This document shows, piece after piece, positions 1 to 9,015 of a stretch of 64,000 nucleotides of DNA. This stretch comes from Mesorhizobium sp. M7A.F.Ca.US.008.03.1.1. Lineage in GTDB: Bacteria; Pseudomonadota; Alphaproteobacteria; Rhizobiales; Rhizobiaceae. A model generated the notes under the pieces. That model was not told where the DNA came from. It saw only the letters and a program-made list of their open reading frames with translations, and made no database searches. The DNA lies in the NCBI RefSeq assembly GCF_003997495.1, contig NZ_RZRU01000010.1:169650-233649 (forward strand), given 5' to 3'. A program made the position numbers and the translations under genes. The stretch's first letter is position 1. Each line of letters begins with the position of its first letter.

Positions 1-94
1 AACGTCAAGGAGAAGCGCGAGGTGTGTGCAGATGTGGTCAAATCACATCGAATGGCTGATCAAGCAGGCTGCGGATGACGCTCTGGCGGCGTAG
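1..94 (+). pseudogene. 3' end of a tyrosine recombinase (integrase), frameshifted
   Basis: The bases encode the same C-terminal tail (NVKEKREV..., then WSNHIEWLIKQ) as the integrase remnant near 11.0 kb on the other strand. One extra base near position 27 shifts the frame relative to that copy, so this end is also broken. The catalytic tyrosine region would lie upstream, outside the window. It converges on, and overlaps, the end of the metallopeptidase gene exactly as in the other copy. Confidence 0.6.
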
Positions 95-692
95 CTGCTG
101 GCATGGGCGGAAGATGCGGCGCAACAATCGTCAGAGCCTCATCGAATTGGAGATCATGCTTGACCAGCAAATGCGCGGCCAATGCTTCGATGGCTGACCA
201 GTGATCGAGTACTAGCCGGGCCGTGCGATCTTCGATCCGCCTCCAACGGGGGCGGCGCGGCATCAGGAACCGCAACTCACCATAGATTCGCTTGGCATCC
301 GCGTAGTCGCTGCTCCCCTCATTCCCATCGGACGCATTCATCGCCATATCGCGCGGGTCCAGATAGCCTTCGAATGCGGATTCTGCAAAAGGACCTGCCA
401 GACACGCAACTATCTCTTGGATCGCTTCATCGCGTTGGAAATGTCGATCCATATCGTTCTCGAAAATCGGCTTTAGCTCCGAGGTGAATCCTTGCGCTGA
501 ATAGAAAACCGTGCCTTCGACAAAACCACCGCACTCTCCGTCACCGGCGTCGGGGTAAATACTAACACTTGAGAAAGCAGGGAGTTCACGGTCGTCGTCG
601 AACATCTGACGGTGCAAAACGATGGCGGCCACCGCGTGCCCGGCTTCGTGATGCGCCACAGACGGGAGAAGATATTGGGAGGCTACATTCAT
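60..692 (-). CDS. Small HEAGH-motif metallopeptidase-like protein, copy 1
   Basis: A 210-residue protein with HHEAGHAVAA near residues 14-23. This is the HExxH zinc-binding signature in the form seen in FtsH/M41-type peptidases. A downstream stretch with GYLDPRDMAM and GSSDYADAKRIY could supply the third metal ligand. There is no signal peptide or membrane segment and no AAA domain, so it resembles a stand-alone M41-like peptidase domain; substrate unknown. The ATG overlaps the stop of the upstream chimeric gene by four bases, which suggests translational coupling. Both genes lie downstream of a sigma54-type promoter near 1.12 kb. A second copy is at 10.4 kb in opposite orientation. Confidence 0.65.
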   Translation of the reverse strand: MNVASQYLLPSVAHHEAGHAVAAIVLHRQMFDDDRELPAFSSVSIYPDAGDGECGGFVEGTVFYSAQGFTSELKPIFENDMDRHFQRDEAIQEIVACLAGPFAESAFEGYLDPRDMAMNASDGNEGSSDYADAKRIYGELRFLMPRRPRWRRIEDRTARLVLDHWSAIEALAAHLLVKHDLQFDEALTIVAPHLPPMPAATPPERHPQPA

Positions 693-967
693 GCGGTGCG
701 GCTCTCAGATCTAGTTTCCATCCAAGCCCTGATATCGGATTCAAGCCATGCGACTCGGCCGGGGGAGATGCGACGCCGCTTAGGGAACAGGCCTGCCTTC
801 AGAGTCGCGCGGTCGCGCTCGAACTGCGTTCCACTGAAGTGCTTCAGGGTCTTTGCCGACTGGCCGGCGGCCCAGGCAAGTGCCCGCTCGCCTTCCACAT
901 CTTCAAGCCAAAGATAGAGATCGTCGTCGGGAGCATCCAGCGTTGGACGGACATCAAATGCGTTCAT
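689..967 (-). CDS. Chimeric ORF: prolyl-oligopeptidase N-terminus joined to AlpA-type regulator C-terminus
   Basis: A 92-residue product. Residues about 13-50 (DDDLYLWLEDVEGERALAWA and following) match the start of S9A prolyl oligopeptidases. Residues about 60-86 (FPKRRRISPGRVAWLESDIR and following) match the C-terminal half of AlpA/excisionase-type DNA-binding proteins. Neither half is complete: there is no peptidase catalytic domain and the AlpA helix-turn-helix start is missing. It shares a four-base ATGA overlap with the metallopeptidase gene. It is absent from the second repeat copy, where a deletion removes it. It may be a non-functional fusion retained because it is transcribed ahead of the peptidase, or a small domesticated regulator. 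Confidence 0.55.
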   Translation of the reverse strand: MNAFDVRPTLDAPDDDLYLWLEDVEGERALAWAAGQSAKTLKHFSGTQFERDRATLKAGLFPKRRRISPGRVAWLESDIRAWMETRSESRTA

Positions 968-1116
968 GTCCGGACAGCCTTCAGAAAGAAGGGATAGAGG
1001 CTTCCGTTTGATCGGGAACGCTTAGTGTTGGTAGCGGCGCCCACATGTTCGAAAAGCGTGATCATTGATGAGTTCTTCCAGTCGGTGCGGCATCGCAGTG
1101 CTTTTGCGCATAGGAC

Positions 1117-1194
1117 CGCAATTGTCGTGCCAACTGGGAAAATCGTTTCGGAACAACGTGATCGCTCTGGCAGCGTTGTGTCAGATGTCCGACA
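1117..1194 (-). promoter_or_regulatory. Sigma54 (-24/-12) promoter with NifA-type upstream site, copy 1
   Basis: Read on the minus strand, TGGCACGACAATTGCG matches the RpoN consensus TGGCACG-N4-TTGCW except for the last base, with the GG and GC dinucleotides ten bases apart. A perfect NifA upstream activating sequence, TGT-N10-ACA, lies at 1179-1194, about 46 bases further upstream. Transcription would run leftward through the chimeric ORF and the metallopeptidase gene. The same promoter is conserved in the other repeat copy. Confidence 0.6.
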
Positions 1195-1195
1195 T

Positions 1196-1942
1196 CGTCG
1201 AGAATCCGACAACGAGTGCTCCTCCTAATCACCGGATCAACCTCCGGCGCCAGTCGGTGACACCGCATTCCTCTGTCTTTCCAGGAGACGGCGTGGACAT
1301 CAATGCCGTTCCTCACCGAACCCGCCTCCTAGCCCTTCGCCCATACGTCACGGCCGCCCCCCGGTTTGGCTTCAACCTGAAGGATTACGGCGTCCTCTTC
1401 GCAGAGAAGATCGGGTTGTTCGTGGCGCGCGCAGCGGAGCCCAAGGAGCTTTTCTGGGTTGCGGATACTGGCATGTCGATATTACGACCGTGTGTCCTTC
1501 GACAAGCTTGGTGGCTTCTTCAACCAGAATCTCGCCGCGGAGATCGAATCGTTATCTGCGCCGCAAAGTGCGGCCGGTGAGCGGCGTGGCCCTGCGTTCC
1601 AGTTGGCCACGGTCCTCGCTGGGACGAGCAAGTAAATGGCTTGCGCAGCAACGGTGCGATCACACCTGGAGCACGGCGTCATCAGGAAAGCGCCATCCTT
1701 GTGCGCCCACGACACCCTGGTCGCCATCGGCCGCATCGCGGGGGGGCACTGTGGGCGATAACCATTCATTGATCTGGGCGATTGAGGGTTCTGCCGGGGC
1801 GCTATTGCTGCTCGGTAGGGCTGCGGGCTGGCGAGTCTACCAAGGCGAGCAACGACAGGCGAGACGGCAGACATTACGTGACGGAACTTGATATTGCAGT
1901 GCAGCAAGCGTAGAGCACCGCGCGCTTATCGGAGTGTCGTCC
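1196..1942. other. Stretch without an intact gene upstream of kup
   Basis: No complete gene is recognised. A short reading frame on the plus strand ending near 1636 (with FDKLGGFFNQNLAAEI) looks protein-like but is frameshifted near 1475 and matches nothing I recognise, so it may be a gene fragment. The last bases provide the kup ribosome binding site (GGAG at 1931-1934). Confidence 0.4.
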
Positions 1943-3874
1943 ATGGCCCTTACCAATGCTGGTAACGAGGCAGAACCTGTCGAACAATCGAGCCATTCTG
2001 AGGTCGAGCAGCACAGCACCAAGGCGCTGATGTTGGGCGCACTAGGTGTCGTTTATGGCGATATAGGCACCAGCCCGATCTATGCATTTCGCGAGGCGTT
2101 GCATGCATCAGCGGGTGGCAACGTCGCCAGCCGTGGCGACATCCTCGGCGTACTCTCGCTGATCATCTGGTCCCTGACGATCACCGTGACGATCAAATAC
2201 ATCATGTTCGTGCTCCGCGCCGACAATCGAGGCGAGGGCGGAGTGCTGTCGCTTATGGCGCTGGCGCGCAACAGTTTCCCGACCTGCTCTGCGGTGATCC
2301 TCGGCATCGGCATCGGCATCGGCATCGTCGGCGCGGCGCTTTTTTTTGGCGACGCCGTCATTACGCCGGCAATCTCGGTACTGTCGGCGGTCGAAGGTAT
2401 GAATGTCGTCACGCCGACGTTCCAGCCCTATGTGGTGCCGCTGACACTGGCCATCCTGGCGATCGTGTTTGCGGTACAGCGGTTTGGCACCGGCGGCGTA
2501 GGATTGGTGTTCGGACCCGTTACCGCGCTGTGGTTCCTGGCCATCGGCCTTTCCGGGCTCAACCACATCATGGACGACCCGGAAATCCTGCTGGCAATCA
2601 GCCCGCATTACATCGTGTCGTTCCTGGTCAACTCGCCTGACGTCGCCTTCGTTACGGTTGGTGCAGTCTTCCTCGCCGTCACCGGAGCCGAGGCGCTCTA
2701 CGCCGACCTCGGCCATTTCGGCCGCAAGCCGATCGTGCTCGCCTGGCTGGCGATCGTGTTCCCTTGTCTGTTGCTCAATTATGTCGGGCAAGGCGCCTTC
2801 GTGCTGGCAAATGGCGGCGTTGTCGGTCATCCGTTCTTCGAGATGAACCAGGGCTGGACGCTTATTCCGATGGTCGTGCTTGCCACGGCGGCGACCGTGA
2901 TCGCCTGCCAGGCGGTGATCTCCGGCGCCTTTTCGCTGACCAGGCAAGCGGTACAGCTCAACATGCTGCCGCGTTTCGTCATCCAGCACACGTCGGAAAA
3001 ACAGTCGGGCCAGATCTATCTGCCGCGCATCAACCTGATGCTGGCGCTGGTGGTGATGCTGCTGGTGGTCGGCTTCGGCGAATCCAGCCGGCTGGCCTCG
3101 GCCTACGGTATTTCGGTGACCGGCAATATGCTGGTGACGAACATACTGCTTTTTGTTGTGATGACGCGCATCTGGAAATGGCCGCTCGGCGTCGCGATAG
3201 CCTTAATGGCGGTGTTCGTCTTCATCGATACCGGCTTCTTTGCAGCTAACATCGTCAAGGTATTCGAAGGCGGCTGGGCCTCGCTTGCCATTGCCGCAGT
3301 GATCGTGATGACCATGTGGACTTGGATAAGAGGCAGCAGGTATCTATTTGACAAGACGCGCAGGAACCAGATTCCGCTCGATTTCCTTGCGGGCAATCTG
3401 TTGAAGAAGAAACCGCAGCTGGTGTCCGGTACGGCCGTGTTCCTGACCAGCGATCCCGCCAGTGCGCCGACCGCGTTGATGCACAGCCTGAAGCACTACA
3501 AGGCGCTGCACGAACAGAACGTCATCCTCTCTGTGGTGACGGCGCAGCAGCCCGTGGTGCCCGACAGCGAGCGGATCAAGATGGAAACGATCAATGAGCT
3601 GTTCATGCGGGTGACACTGACCTTCGGCTACATGGAACAGCCTAACATCCCGCGTGCGCTGGCGATCTGCCGCAAGCAGGGTTGGAAGTTCGACATCATG
3701 ACGACGTCCTTCTTCCTGTCGCGTCGCTCGCTCAAGGCGTCACCCAACTCCGGCATGCCGGTGTGGCAGGACAAGCTGTTCATCGGCTTGGCGCGCACGG
3801 CCGCCGACGCGACGGAGTATTTCCAGATCCCGACCGGACGTGTGGTCGAGATCGGAACGCAAGTGGCCGTTTAG
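1943..3874 (+). CDS. kup: Kup-family low-affinity potassium transporter
   Basis: A 643-residue inner-membrane protein of the KUP/HAK/KT family, which imports K+ with protons. The N-terminus has the family hallmark [20 protein letters not shown], followed by about twelve hydrophobic segments (RADNRGEGG loop, [19 protein letters not shown] in the second quarter) and a roughly 170-residue cytosolic C-terminal domain. Length is normal for the family. I chose ATG 1943 rather than GTG 1934 because GGAG at 1931-1934 is correctly spaced for it. It stands alone, with decayed DNA on both sides. Its high G+C at third codon positions is like core chromosomal genes, so it is probably a captured or paralogous copy. 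Confidence 0.95.
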   Translation: MALTNAGNEAEPVEQSSHSEVEQHSTKALMLGALGVVYGDIGTSPIYAFREALHASAGGNVASRGDILGVLSLIIWSLTITVTIKYIMFVLRADNRGEGGVLSLMALARNSFPTCSAVILGIGIGIGIVGAALFFGDAVITPAISVLSAVEGMNVVTPTFQPYVVPLTLAILAIVFAVQRFGTGGVGLVFGPVTALWFLAIGLSGLNHIMDDPEILLAISPHYIVSFLVNSPDVAFVTVGAVFLAVTGAEALYADLGHFGRKPIVLAWLAIVFPCLLLNYVGQGAFVLANGGVVGHPFFEMNQGWTLIPMVVLATAATVIACQAVISGAFSLTRQAVQLNMLPRFVIQHTSEKQSGQIYLPRINLMLALVVMLLVVGFGESSRLASAYGISVTGNMLVTNILLFVVMTRIWKWPLGVAIALMAVFVFIDTGFFAANIVKVFEGGWASLAIAAVIVMTMWTWIRGSRYLFDKTRRNQIPLDFLAGNLLKKKPQLVSGTAVFLTSDPASAPTALMHSLKHYKALHEQNVILSVVTAQQPVVPDSERIKMETINELFMRVTLTFGYMEQPNIPRALAICRKQGWKFDIMTTSFFLSRRSLKASPNSGMPVWQDKLFIGLARTAADATEYFQIPTGRVVEIGTQVAV

Positions 3875-4189
3875 GTATGCCCGGTTAAGCAGAATCAATT
3901 GGCATTTCGCGAGCCGGTGAATGCCTGACCGGGCGGAGGCCACGATGCTTGCGCCAAACTGGGGTCCGGTTCCAGGCCTGAAGCTTCCGGCCCCGAAAGC
4001 CGTCCTTTACGCCTGCGATCATTTCCGTTCCGCATTGTCTTGCCGACCCACCAGTCGAGATGCGCTGAAACGACCTCGCCGGGCAGCAACTTATCATTTG
4101 AACCTAATCGATGTGCCGCAAGTCCGACCTTCATTCTTCAGTTCACAGGCTAGCGTTGCCAAAATCGGCGTGCCGCCTAACCGGCGCCG
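3875..4189. other. Intergenic stretch, nothing recognised
   Basis: No convincing gene, RNA or terminator is visible between kup and the dnaE2 remnant. Confidence 0.4.
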
Positions 4190-4642
4190 CACCGTGACCT
4201 GTCAGGATGCTATGCAGGCGCGAGGCAGAAGCTGGCTCGAGGCCGCCGGCCTGGTGCTGGTCCGGCAGCGGCCGGGCTCGGCCAAAGGCTTCATGTTCCT
4301 CTGGAGGATGAGACGGGTGCGGCAAACGTCGTCGTCTGGGTCAAGATCTCTCGAGAAATTCCGGCGCGTGCTTCTTGCTTCGGCCATGCTCGGCGTCCGC
4401 GGACGCATCCGACGGAAGAGGAGGTGGTGCACCTCGTCGCCCACGAGCTGACCGATCTGTCGGCCGGGCTGGCCAGCGTGGGAAACCGCAAGACGCCGTT
4501 TCCGTTGCCGCACGGCCGAGGGACGAGGCTCATCACGGCGGATCGGGCATCGATCCGCGCGGCATGCCGAAGGGGCGCGACATCGTCGATGCAGTATGAC
4601 CATATCGACCCTATCAAGTTCAAGACGCGTAACTTCCGGTAG
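4190..4642 (+). pseudogene. Remnant of dnaE2 (error-prone DNA polymerase III alpha), C-terminal OB-fold part
   Basis: Two reading frames joined by frameshifts recover the C-terminus typical of rhizobial DnaE2: GLVLVRQRPGSAKG, then a frame change through LEDETGAANVVVW, then FEKFRRVLLAS, then VVHLVAHELTDLSAGLA, and finally a tail ending KTRNFR-stop (family tail about KVKTRDFR). Only about 150 of roughly 1,100 codons remain. DnaE2 works with ImuA/ImuB in damage-induced mutagenesis; this fragment cannot. It probably marks where chromosomal DNA was carried into the island and then eroded. Confidence 0.6.
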
Positions 4643-4695
4643 CGCTTCCGGAGGCCACTTCAGCAGCATGTTGTGCACACTTTTGTCGGACCCTG

Positions 4696-4893
4696 TTAAC
4701 TGCCGATTGGCAGCAGGTCACCCCGTGCCGGATCCCAAATGTCGTCGCTCTCAAGCGCAACGACTGCCCGCACCCTTTTTAAGTCAGCGAGCACCTCCAC
4801 CGCCGGACGCCGCCCCGTTTCCTGAGCCGCGGCGTAACGGGTGTATTTGTGACTGTCCGGCTCAAACCACTTCAACGATTCCAAAGTAGCCAT
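4696..4893 (-). CDS. Small hypothetical protein (65 residues)
   Basis: The protein (MATLESLKWFEPDSHKYTRY...) has protein-like composition and a plausible ribosome binding site (AAGG eight bases before ATG), but I recognise no family. It has no membrane segment or signal peptide. It lies between two pseudogenes, so it could equally be a fragment of a longer gene. Confidence 0.35.
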   Translation of the reverse strand: MATLESLKWFEPDSHKYTRYAAAQETGRRPAVEVLADLKRVRAVVALESDDIWDPARGDLLPIGS

Positions 4894-5071
4894 GGCATCG
4901 CCCTTGCGGCTGCGCGTGATGCGAATGATCGTGATCCCATCCTAAGCGCTCGCGTCGAATGGAGACACGCTGCCAACGCTTCATCTGCTCTACCCCATCT
5001 TTGTTCCAAGGCGGTCGGATCATCTCAATGAGCCCTGCCTCGGGGTGGCCAAAGCATGCATATTTATCGTT

Positions 5072-5545
5072 CGGCCCCGCATCGAATTATCATCTGCGAT
5101 GTGGGACTCGATCTTGGGTTGGCGACGGCTTCGCTCCGGGAGTAGACGTCGGACCACTGATAAGTGCCGGACCTTCTCCACAATTTCTCGGCGGACTCAT
5201 CGTGAACGCTCGATTGGACGTAAATGCGGTTCGCGGAAACGCAGGTCTGGCCGGCATTGCGGAACTTCGCCTGGACCGCACCGTCAACAGCACCGTCAAT
5301 GTCGGCATCATCGAAGATGATGAAAGGTGCATTGCCGCCGGTTTCAAGGCTGACCTTCTTGATCTGGTCAGAGCACTGACGCATCAGCAGCCGTCCGACC
5401 TCGTTCGAACCGGTAAAGCTGATCTTTGGAATTGGTGCAGAGTTCACGGCCCACGCGATCACCTTCGGACGCATAGATCAGGTTGACCACGCCATCGGGA
5501 AAGCCGGCCTGATGGCGAGAGCAAACATTGCACCTAGCCACGCCA
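5072..5545 (-). pseudogene. Decayed partial copy of gabD (succinate-semialdehyde dehydrogenase)
   Basis: About 470 bases match the middle of the intact gabD at 14.6-16.0 kb. The central 300 bases are almost identical (encoding [20 protein letters not shown] and [16 protein letters not shown]), including the catalytic cysteine region. Both flanks are diverged, with small deletions. The N- and C-terminal thirds of the enzyme are missing. It sits next to a decayed M16 peptidase fragment in the same order and orientation as the intact pair, so the two were duplicated together. Confidence 0.8.
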
Positions 5546-5599
5546 CGATAAGATCGAGCGCGGCTTCGTTGCGTGCGGGTCTGTGGTCAGTGGAGGGCG

Positions 5600-6040
5600 G
5601 AGGAAAAGCGCTCGGCGTGCTCGCCCTCGCGATACCACTGGTTCGCGCCGGCAAGCGCCAGTTTCTGAGGCAAATCGCCGAACAGCTGGTAGAGCCTTAC
5701 TCTCAGGGCTTGGCATCTATGTCGCCTACGACCGCCACATGCAGCCCGTCGCGTGCGAAAGCGGCTTTGTGGAAGGCGCTTAGATCGGAGGGCGTTACGC
5801 TAGTCAGCCTCCCTTGGGCGGTCTCGAATACGGATGCGTGCGTAGATTCCGCGCCGCCAGGCCAGCTCGGCGATCGCATGAGGTTCGCGCTCATTGGCAA
5901 TGATTTCGGAGAGAAGCTGGGCGCGTATGCGGTCGAAAAGTGCTGGTGTAGCCGGATGCGGGTCCCGCCGCCGAGAATGTCGGCCAGCAGTCGAGCGCCG
6001 CGGCCCCGCACCAGGGACCGCCCATGAATGACTCATGCGA
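5600..6040 (-). pseudogene. Decayed partial copy of the M16 peptidase gene
   Basis: Fragments in two frames match the intact M16 gene at 16.4-19.1 kb: LLADILGGGTRIRLHQ joined directly to a part reading IRAQLLSEIIANEREPHAIA, then SVTPSDLSAFHKAAFARDGL and HVAVVGDIDA. About 270 codons between the first two blocks have been lost. There is no HFFEH zinc site. Divergence from the intact gene is much greater here than in the neighbouring gabD fragment. Confidence 0.75.
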
Positions 6041-6193
6041 GGCGTCTCAAGGCTGTCCGCGATCCAGCGCCAGATCTCCGCCTCGCCCGAGACGCGCAGA
6101 GCTGGCCGGTTGTGCAGGAGCCGTCGGCAATATCCGCCTTCCTCGTTCGGATGGGTAACGCTTGCGATACGGAGTCTTGACTTTGGCAGTCGC

Positions 6194-6255
6194 TCTGTGA
6201 CATTACCTATATAAAGTTCGAAAGAAGGCGATATGGATCATGCATAGGTCACAGA
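6194..6255 (+). promoter_or_regulatory. Candidate hipB operator/promoter region
   Basis: Two perfect inverted half-sites, TCTGTGAC (6194-6201) and GTCACAGA (6248-6255), flank an A/T-rich core containing TATATAAAG just upstream of the antitoxin gene. Spaced inverted half-sites are what a dimeric HipB-type repressor would bind for autoregulation. Assignment is by position and symmetry only. Confidence 0.4.
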
Positions 6256-6262
6256 GACCCGA

Positions 6263-6601
6263 ATGAAGGCAACGTATAAACGCACCTATTCGCGCTACGC
6301 GATGGAAGCGCTTGGCCTTTTCGGTAAGACCATCCGGCTTGGCCGGATGCAGCACCGGTTAACCGCACAGGAGTTAGCCGAGAGAATCGGTGTTTCACGC
6401 AGCACCCTGCAGCGCATCGAGAAGGGCGATCCCAAAGTCGAAATCGGACTGATGTTCGAAGCTGCTGCCATTGTCGGTGTGAAGCTGTTCGATGCCGACG
6501 GCAATGGCATCACAGCCCTCACAGGCCGCATGGACGATCGCATCGCGCTGCTGCCGAAGCACGTCTACAAGGCCGGCAAGCAGATCGTCGATGAGTTCTA
6601 A
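6263..6601 (+). CDS. hipB: HipB-like antitoxin, XRE-family regulator
   Basis: A 112-residue protein with an XRE helix-turn-helix at about residues 35-65 (LTAQELAERIGVSRSTLQRIEKGD) and a short C-terminal tail ending KAGKQIVDEF. HipB neutralises the HipA kinase and represses the operon. The N-terminal extension of about 25 residues is a little longer than in Escherichia coli HipB. It overlaps the hipA start by eleven bases, as expected for a coupled toxin-antitoxin pair. Spaced inverted half-sites lie immediately upstream. Confidence 0.85.
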   Translation: MKATYKRTYSRYAMEALGLFGKTIRLGRMQHRLTAQELAERIGVSRSTLQRIEKGDPKVEIGLMFEAAAIVGVKLFDADGNGITALTGRMDDRIALLPKHVYKAGKQIVDEF

Positions 6602-7907
6602 GGTCCCCAAGTACGACGAAGCCTATGTCTGGGTCTGGCTGCCGGGCGAGACCGCGCCGGTTGTCGCCGGGCGGCTATATGCCCATGACGGACTCGTCAG
6701 CTTCAACTATGGCAGGAGCTTTCGTGAACTGGGAAGCGCGATCCCGCTTTATCTCCCGGAACTGCCCCTGAAGGCAGGCGAATTGCCTTTGCTTCCTGGC
6801 CTAACCATGCCGGGATGCATCCGCGATGCTGCCCCTGATGCCTGGGGACGACGGGTTATCCTAAACCGCAAATTCGGTGTGAAGGGCGATGAAATCGCGC
6901 GGCTCGATATTTCAGAACTGACGTTCTTGCTGGAATCAGGCTCGGACCGCATCGGCGCGCTCGATTTTCAGTTTTCGCCAATGCATTACGAGCCGCGCGC
7001 ACTGGCCAATGCCACTCTCGAAGAGCTTGTCCAATCGGCGGAGCGGGTAGAGAAAGGTATTCCGCTCACCCCCGAATTAGATCAGGCGCTGCATCACGGC
7101 AGCTCGATCGGCGGCGCAAGGCCAAAGGCGCTGATCGAGGGTGACGCCGTCAAGCATGTCGCGAAATTTTCCTCGTCTGCCGACCTTTACAGCGTCGTCA
7201 AAGGAGAATTCATAGCCATGCGGCTTGCCGCCTTGTGCGGCATCAGAGCGGCATCCGTCTCGCTCGTTCGCGCCGCAGGCAACGACGTGTTGCTCGTCGA
7301 GCGATTCGACCGGATCAAGGTCACGGGCGGCTGGCAACGCAAATCCATGGTCTCAGCGCTGACGATGCTCGCGCTCGATGAGATGATGGCGCGTTACGCC
7401 AGCTACCAGGATTTGGCGGAGATCATTCGCCACCGATTCACCGCGCCGTCGGAAACTCTGCGCGAGTTGTTCAGCCGCATTGTCTTCAACATACTTTGCG
7501 GCAACACCGACGATCATGCCCGCAACCATGCGGCATTCTGGGACGGCGCTAAGCTCACCCTCACGCCTGCGTACGATATTTGTCCGCAGGCCCGCAGTGG
7601 CCAGGAGGCCAGCCAGGCCATGCTCATCAGCGGCAATAACCGCATGAGCCGGATAGCGTCCTGCCTTGAAGCGGCGCATCACTTCCTGCTCAGCGCGCCG
7701 GAAGCTCTTGCGATTGTTGAAGGCCAGCTCCGATGCATTGCGGAGAATTGGCCGCGTGTCAGCGAGGAAGCTACGCTATCCGGCACAGATCGCAATCTGT
7801 TCTGGGGCCGACAGTTCCTCAATCCCTACGCTTTTACGGCGCTGGAAGGAAGCGCCGACGTTCTCCGCGCTCTGGCTGACGAACTACGCAACAGTGTTCA
7901 CGCCTGA
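6591..7907 (+). CDS. hipA: HipA-like serine/threonine kinase toxin
   Basis: A 438-residue HipA-family kinase. The N-terminal subdomain (VWLPGETAPVVAGRLYAHDG) is followed by the ATP-site region SSIGGARPKALIEGD, then the catalytic segment CGNTDDHARNHAAFW and the metal-binding segment LTPAYDICPQ. All key residues (catalytic Asp and Asn in NTDDHARN, and the Asp of DICP) are present, so it looks active. HipA kinases phosphorylate aminoacyl-tRNA synthetases such as GltX and cause dormancy. I chose ATG 6591 because the alternative upstream start would read backward through hipB and the protein family begins here. On a mobile island the pair probably favours retention of the DNA. Confidence 0.9.
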   Translation: MSSKVPKYDEAYVWVWLPGETAPVVAGRLYAHDGLVSFNYGRSFRELGSAIPLYLPELPLKAGELPLLPGLTMPGCIRDAAPDAWGRRVILNRKFGVKGDEIARLDISELTFLLESGSDRIGALDFQFSPMHYEPRALANATLEELVQSAERVEKGIPLTPELDQALHHGSSIGGARPKALIEGDAVKHVAKFSSSADLYSVVKGEFIAMRLAALCGIRAASVSLVRAAGNDVLLVERFDRIKVTGGWQRKSMVSALTMLALDEMMARYASYQDLAEIIRHRFTAPSETLRELFSRIVFNILCGNTDDHARNHAAFWDGAKLTLTPAYDICPQARSGQEASQAMLISGNNRMSRIASCLEAAHHFLLSAPEALAIVEGQLRCIAENWPRVSEEATLSGTDRNLFWGRQFLNPYAFTALEGSADVLRALADELRNSVHA

Positions 7908-8154
7908 TCCGGCGCTGGATTTCGGACAAGCTCGGCAAGCGCAAGACGCCCACAATATCGACAACCCTTGCCGTGCCAGGACGAAGATTGAACAAACGGC
8001 TCTTCAACAGTGACAACGTGCACTGCGGAGAGATGTGGAGCTGACACCGCAAAAGCCCAAGACGCGCGACTTCCCGCGATACAACTCCACATAACTGAGC
8101 GTCTACAAGCGGTGCAGCCAGCCAAACATCCAGCCATCAAAGCGATGATCGTCT
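7908..8154. other. Short gap, no gene recognised
   Basis: Non-coding or decayed sequence between hipA and the recombinase remnant; nothing recognised. Confidence 0.4.
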
Positions 8155-8990
8155 GATCTTTTGCCGATGACATCACGTCGGGGAAGCCTTGTTCGAGCGC
8201 TTGCCGCTTCATATCGATACCGGCCTGGGCGTAGCGCATCGTTAGTTCAGCCCGAGTGGCCTGGCCATCGACTGATGGTGGCGATGTCAACACCCGCCTT
8301 GACGAGGTGGATGGCCGTCGTGTCCCGCAAAGGGCGATGATGGATGCTTTTTTCCGCCATGGTGGTTCCTTCGCCCGCAGCCATGTGTGCGCAGCAAGTA
8401 TGGAACACCGAACCGGGTGAGCAGTGTGGGGCGGTCGTTGCTTTGCTCGGCGGGACAGGGCGATACCAGACGAAGGTCACAATCGAAGATTCAGGATCCC
8501 TGAACTCGTGCATCCGTATTGAACATCAGCGAAAACAGAGCGTAATCCCGCTGTCCAGAAGGCGTGCGGCGGACGATACGCGCCAGGACGCTCTTGATTT
8601 CCGGGCTCATCGAGATATTCGACAGGTGCCACCCACGCGCCCTCTTGAAGGGAAGTGTCACCACCAGTTGCAGCGTATCCTAATATTCGGGGTGCTCCGA
8701 AATCAGGAACCGCGCAAAGGCATGCATCGCCGCCAGCCTTGCATTGCGGGTCGCAACTGCCACGCTCGACCTCAAGTGATGTGAGAAAGCTGCCCATCCT
8801 GTCGGTATTGATGTCGGAGACCGCTTCTTCTTTCAAGAATATCTTCCCGCTCTCCCGCGGCATGAGCCCGTGGCATGCTTCGGCCCAATGCTGTGGATTG
8901 ATGTTTCTTCATGCCACAACCTCGCTGACGAGACCGCCGAAAGCCCCTTCAAAGCGGTCGGTGGCGATCTCTCGCAGCTTTGGAAGGTAG
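8155..8990 (-). pseudogene. Tyrosine recombinase remnant of a multi-recombinase mobile unit
   Basis: Pieces in several frames line up in order with XerC/D-like recombinases: FLTSLEVERG, then RGAWVAPVEYLDE, LRSVFADVQYGCTSSGILNLRL, then DTTAIHLVKAGVDIATISRW, and finally IDMKRQALEQG. The start MKKHQSTALGR at 8912 overlaps by ATGA the last 27 codons of an upstream reading frame ending GGLVSEVVA. This is the arrangement of elements that carry two or three adjacent tyrosine recombinases. Several frameshifts and a missing stretch make it inactive. The upstream partner is cut off by the IS21-type element. Confidence 0.65.
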
Positions 8991-9015
8991 TGCATTGATT
9001 TTTCGTGGAATGGGG

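Larger units (their letters stand above)
1..1195. repeat. Left copy of a long inverted repeat
   Basis: This stretch carries, in reverse orientation, the same module found near 10.28-11.09 kb: the 3' end of a tyrosine recombinase gene, a small HEAGH metallopeptidase gene and a sigma54-type promoter. The two copies align almost continuously except that this copy has about 380 extra bases (718-1097) holding a chimeric gene. The first bases of the window already lie inside the repeat, so its outer end is not visible. The two encoded peptidases are about 90% identical by eye. Confidence 0.85.

Noticed and set aside
964..1212. Open frame across the copy 1 sigma54 promoter
   Set aside because: It overlaps the promoter and upstream site and has no protein-like features.
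2108..2989. 293-codon minus-strand frame inside kup
   Set aside because: Mirror frame of a high-G+C gene; extreme Arg/Asp/His composition.
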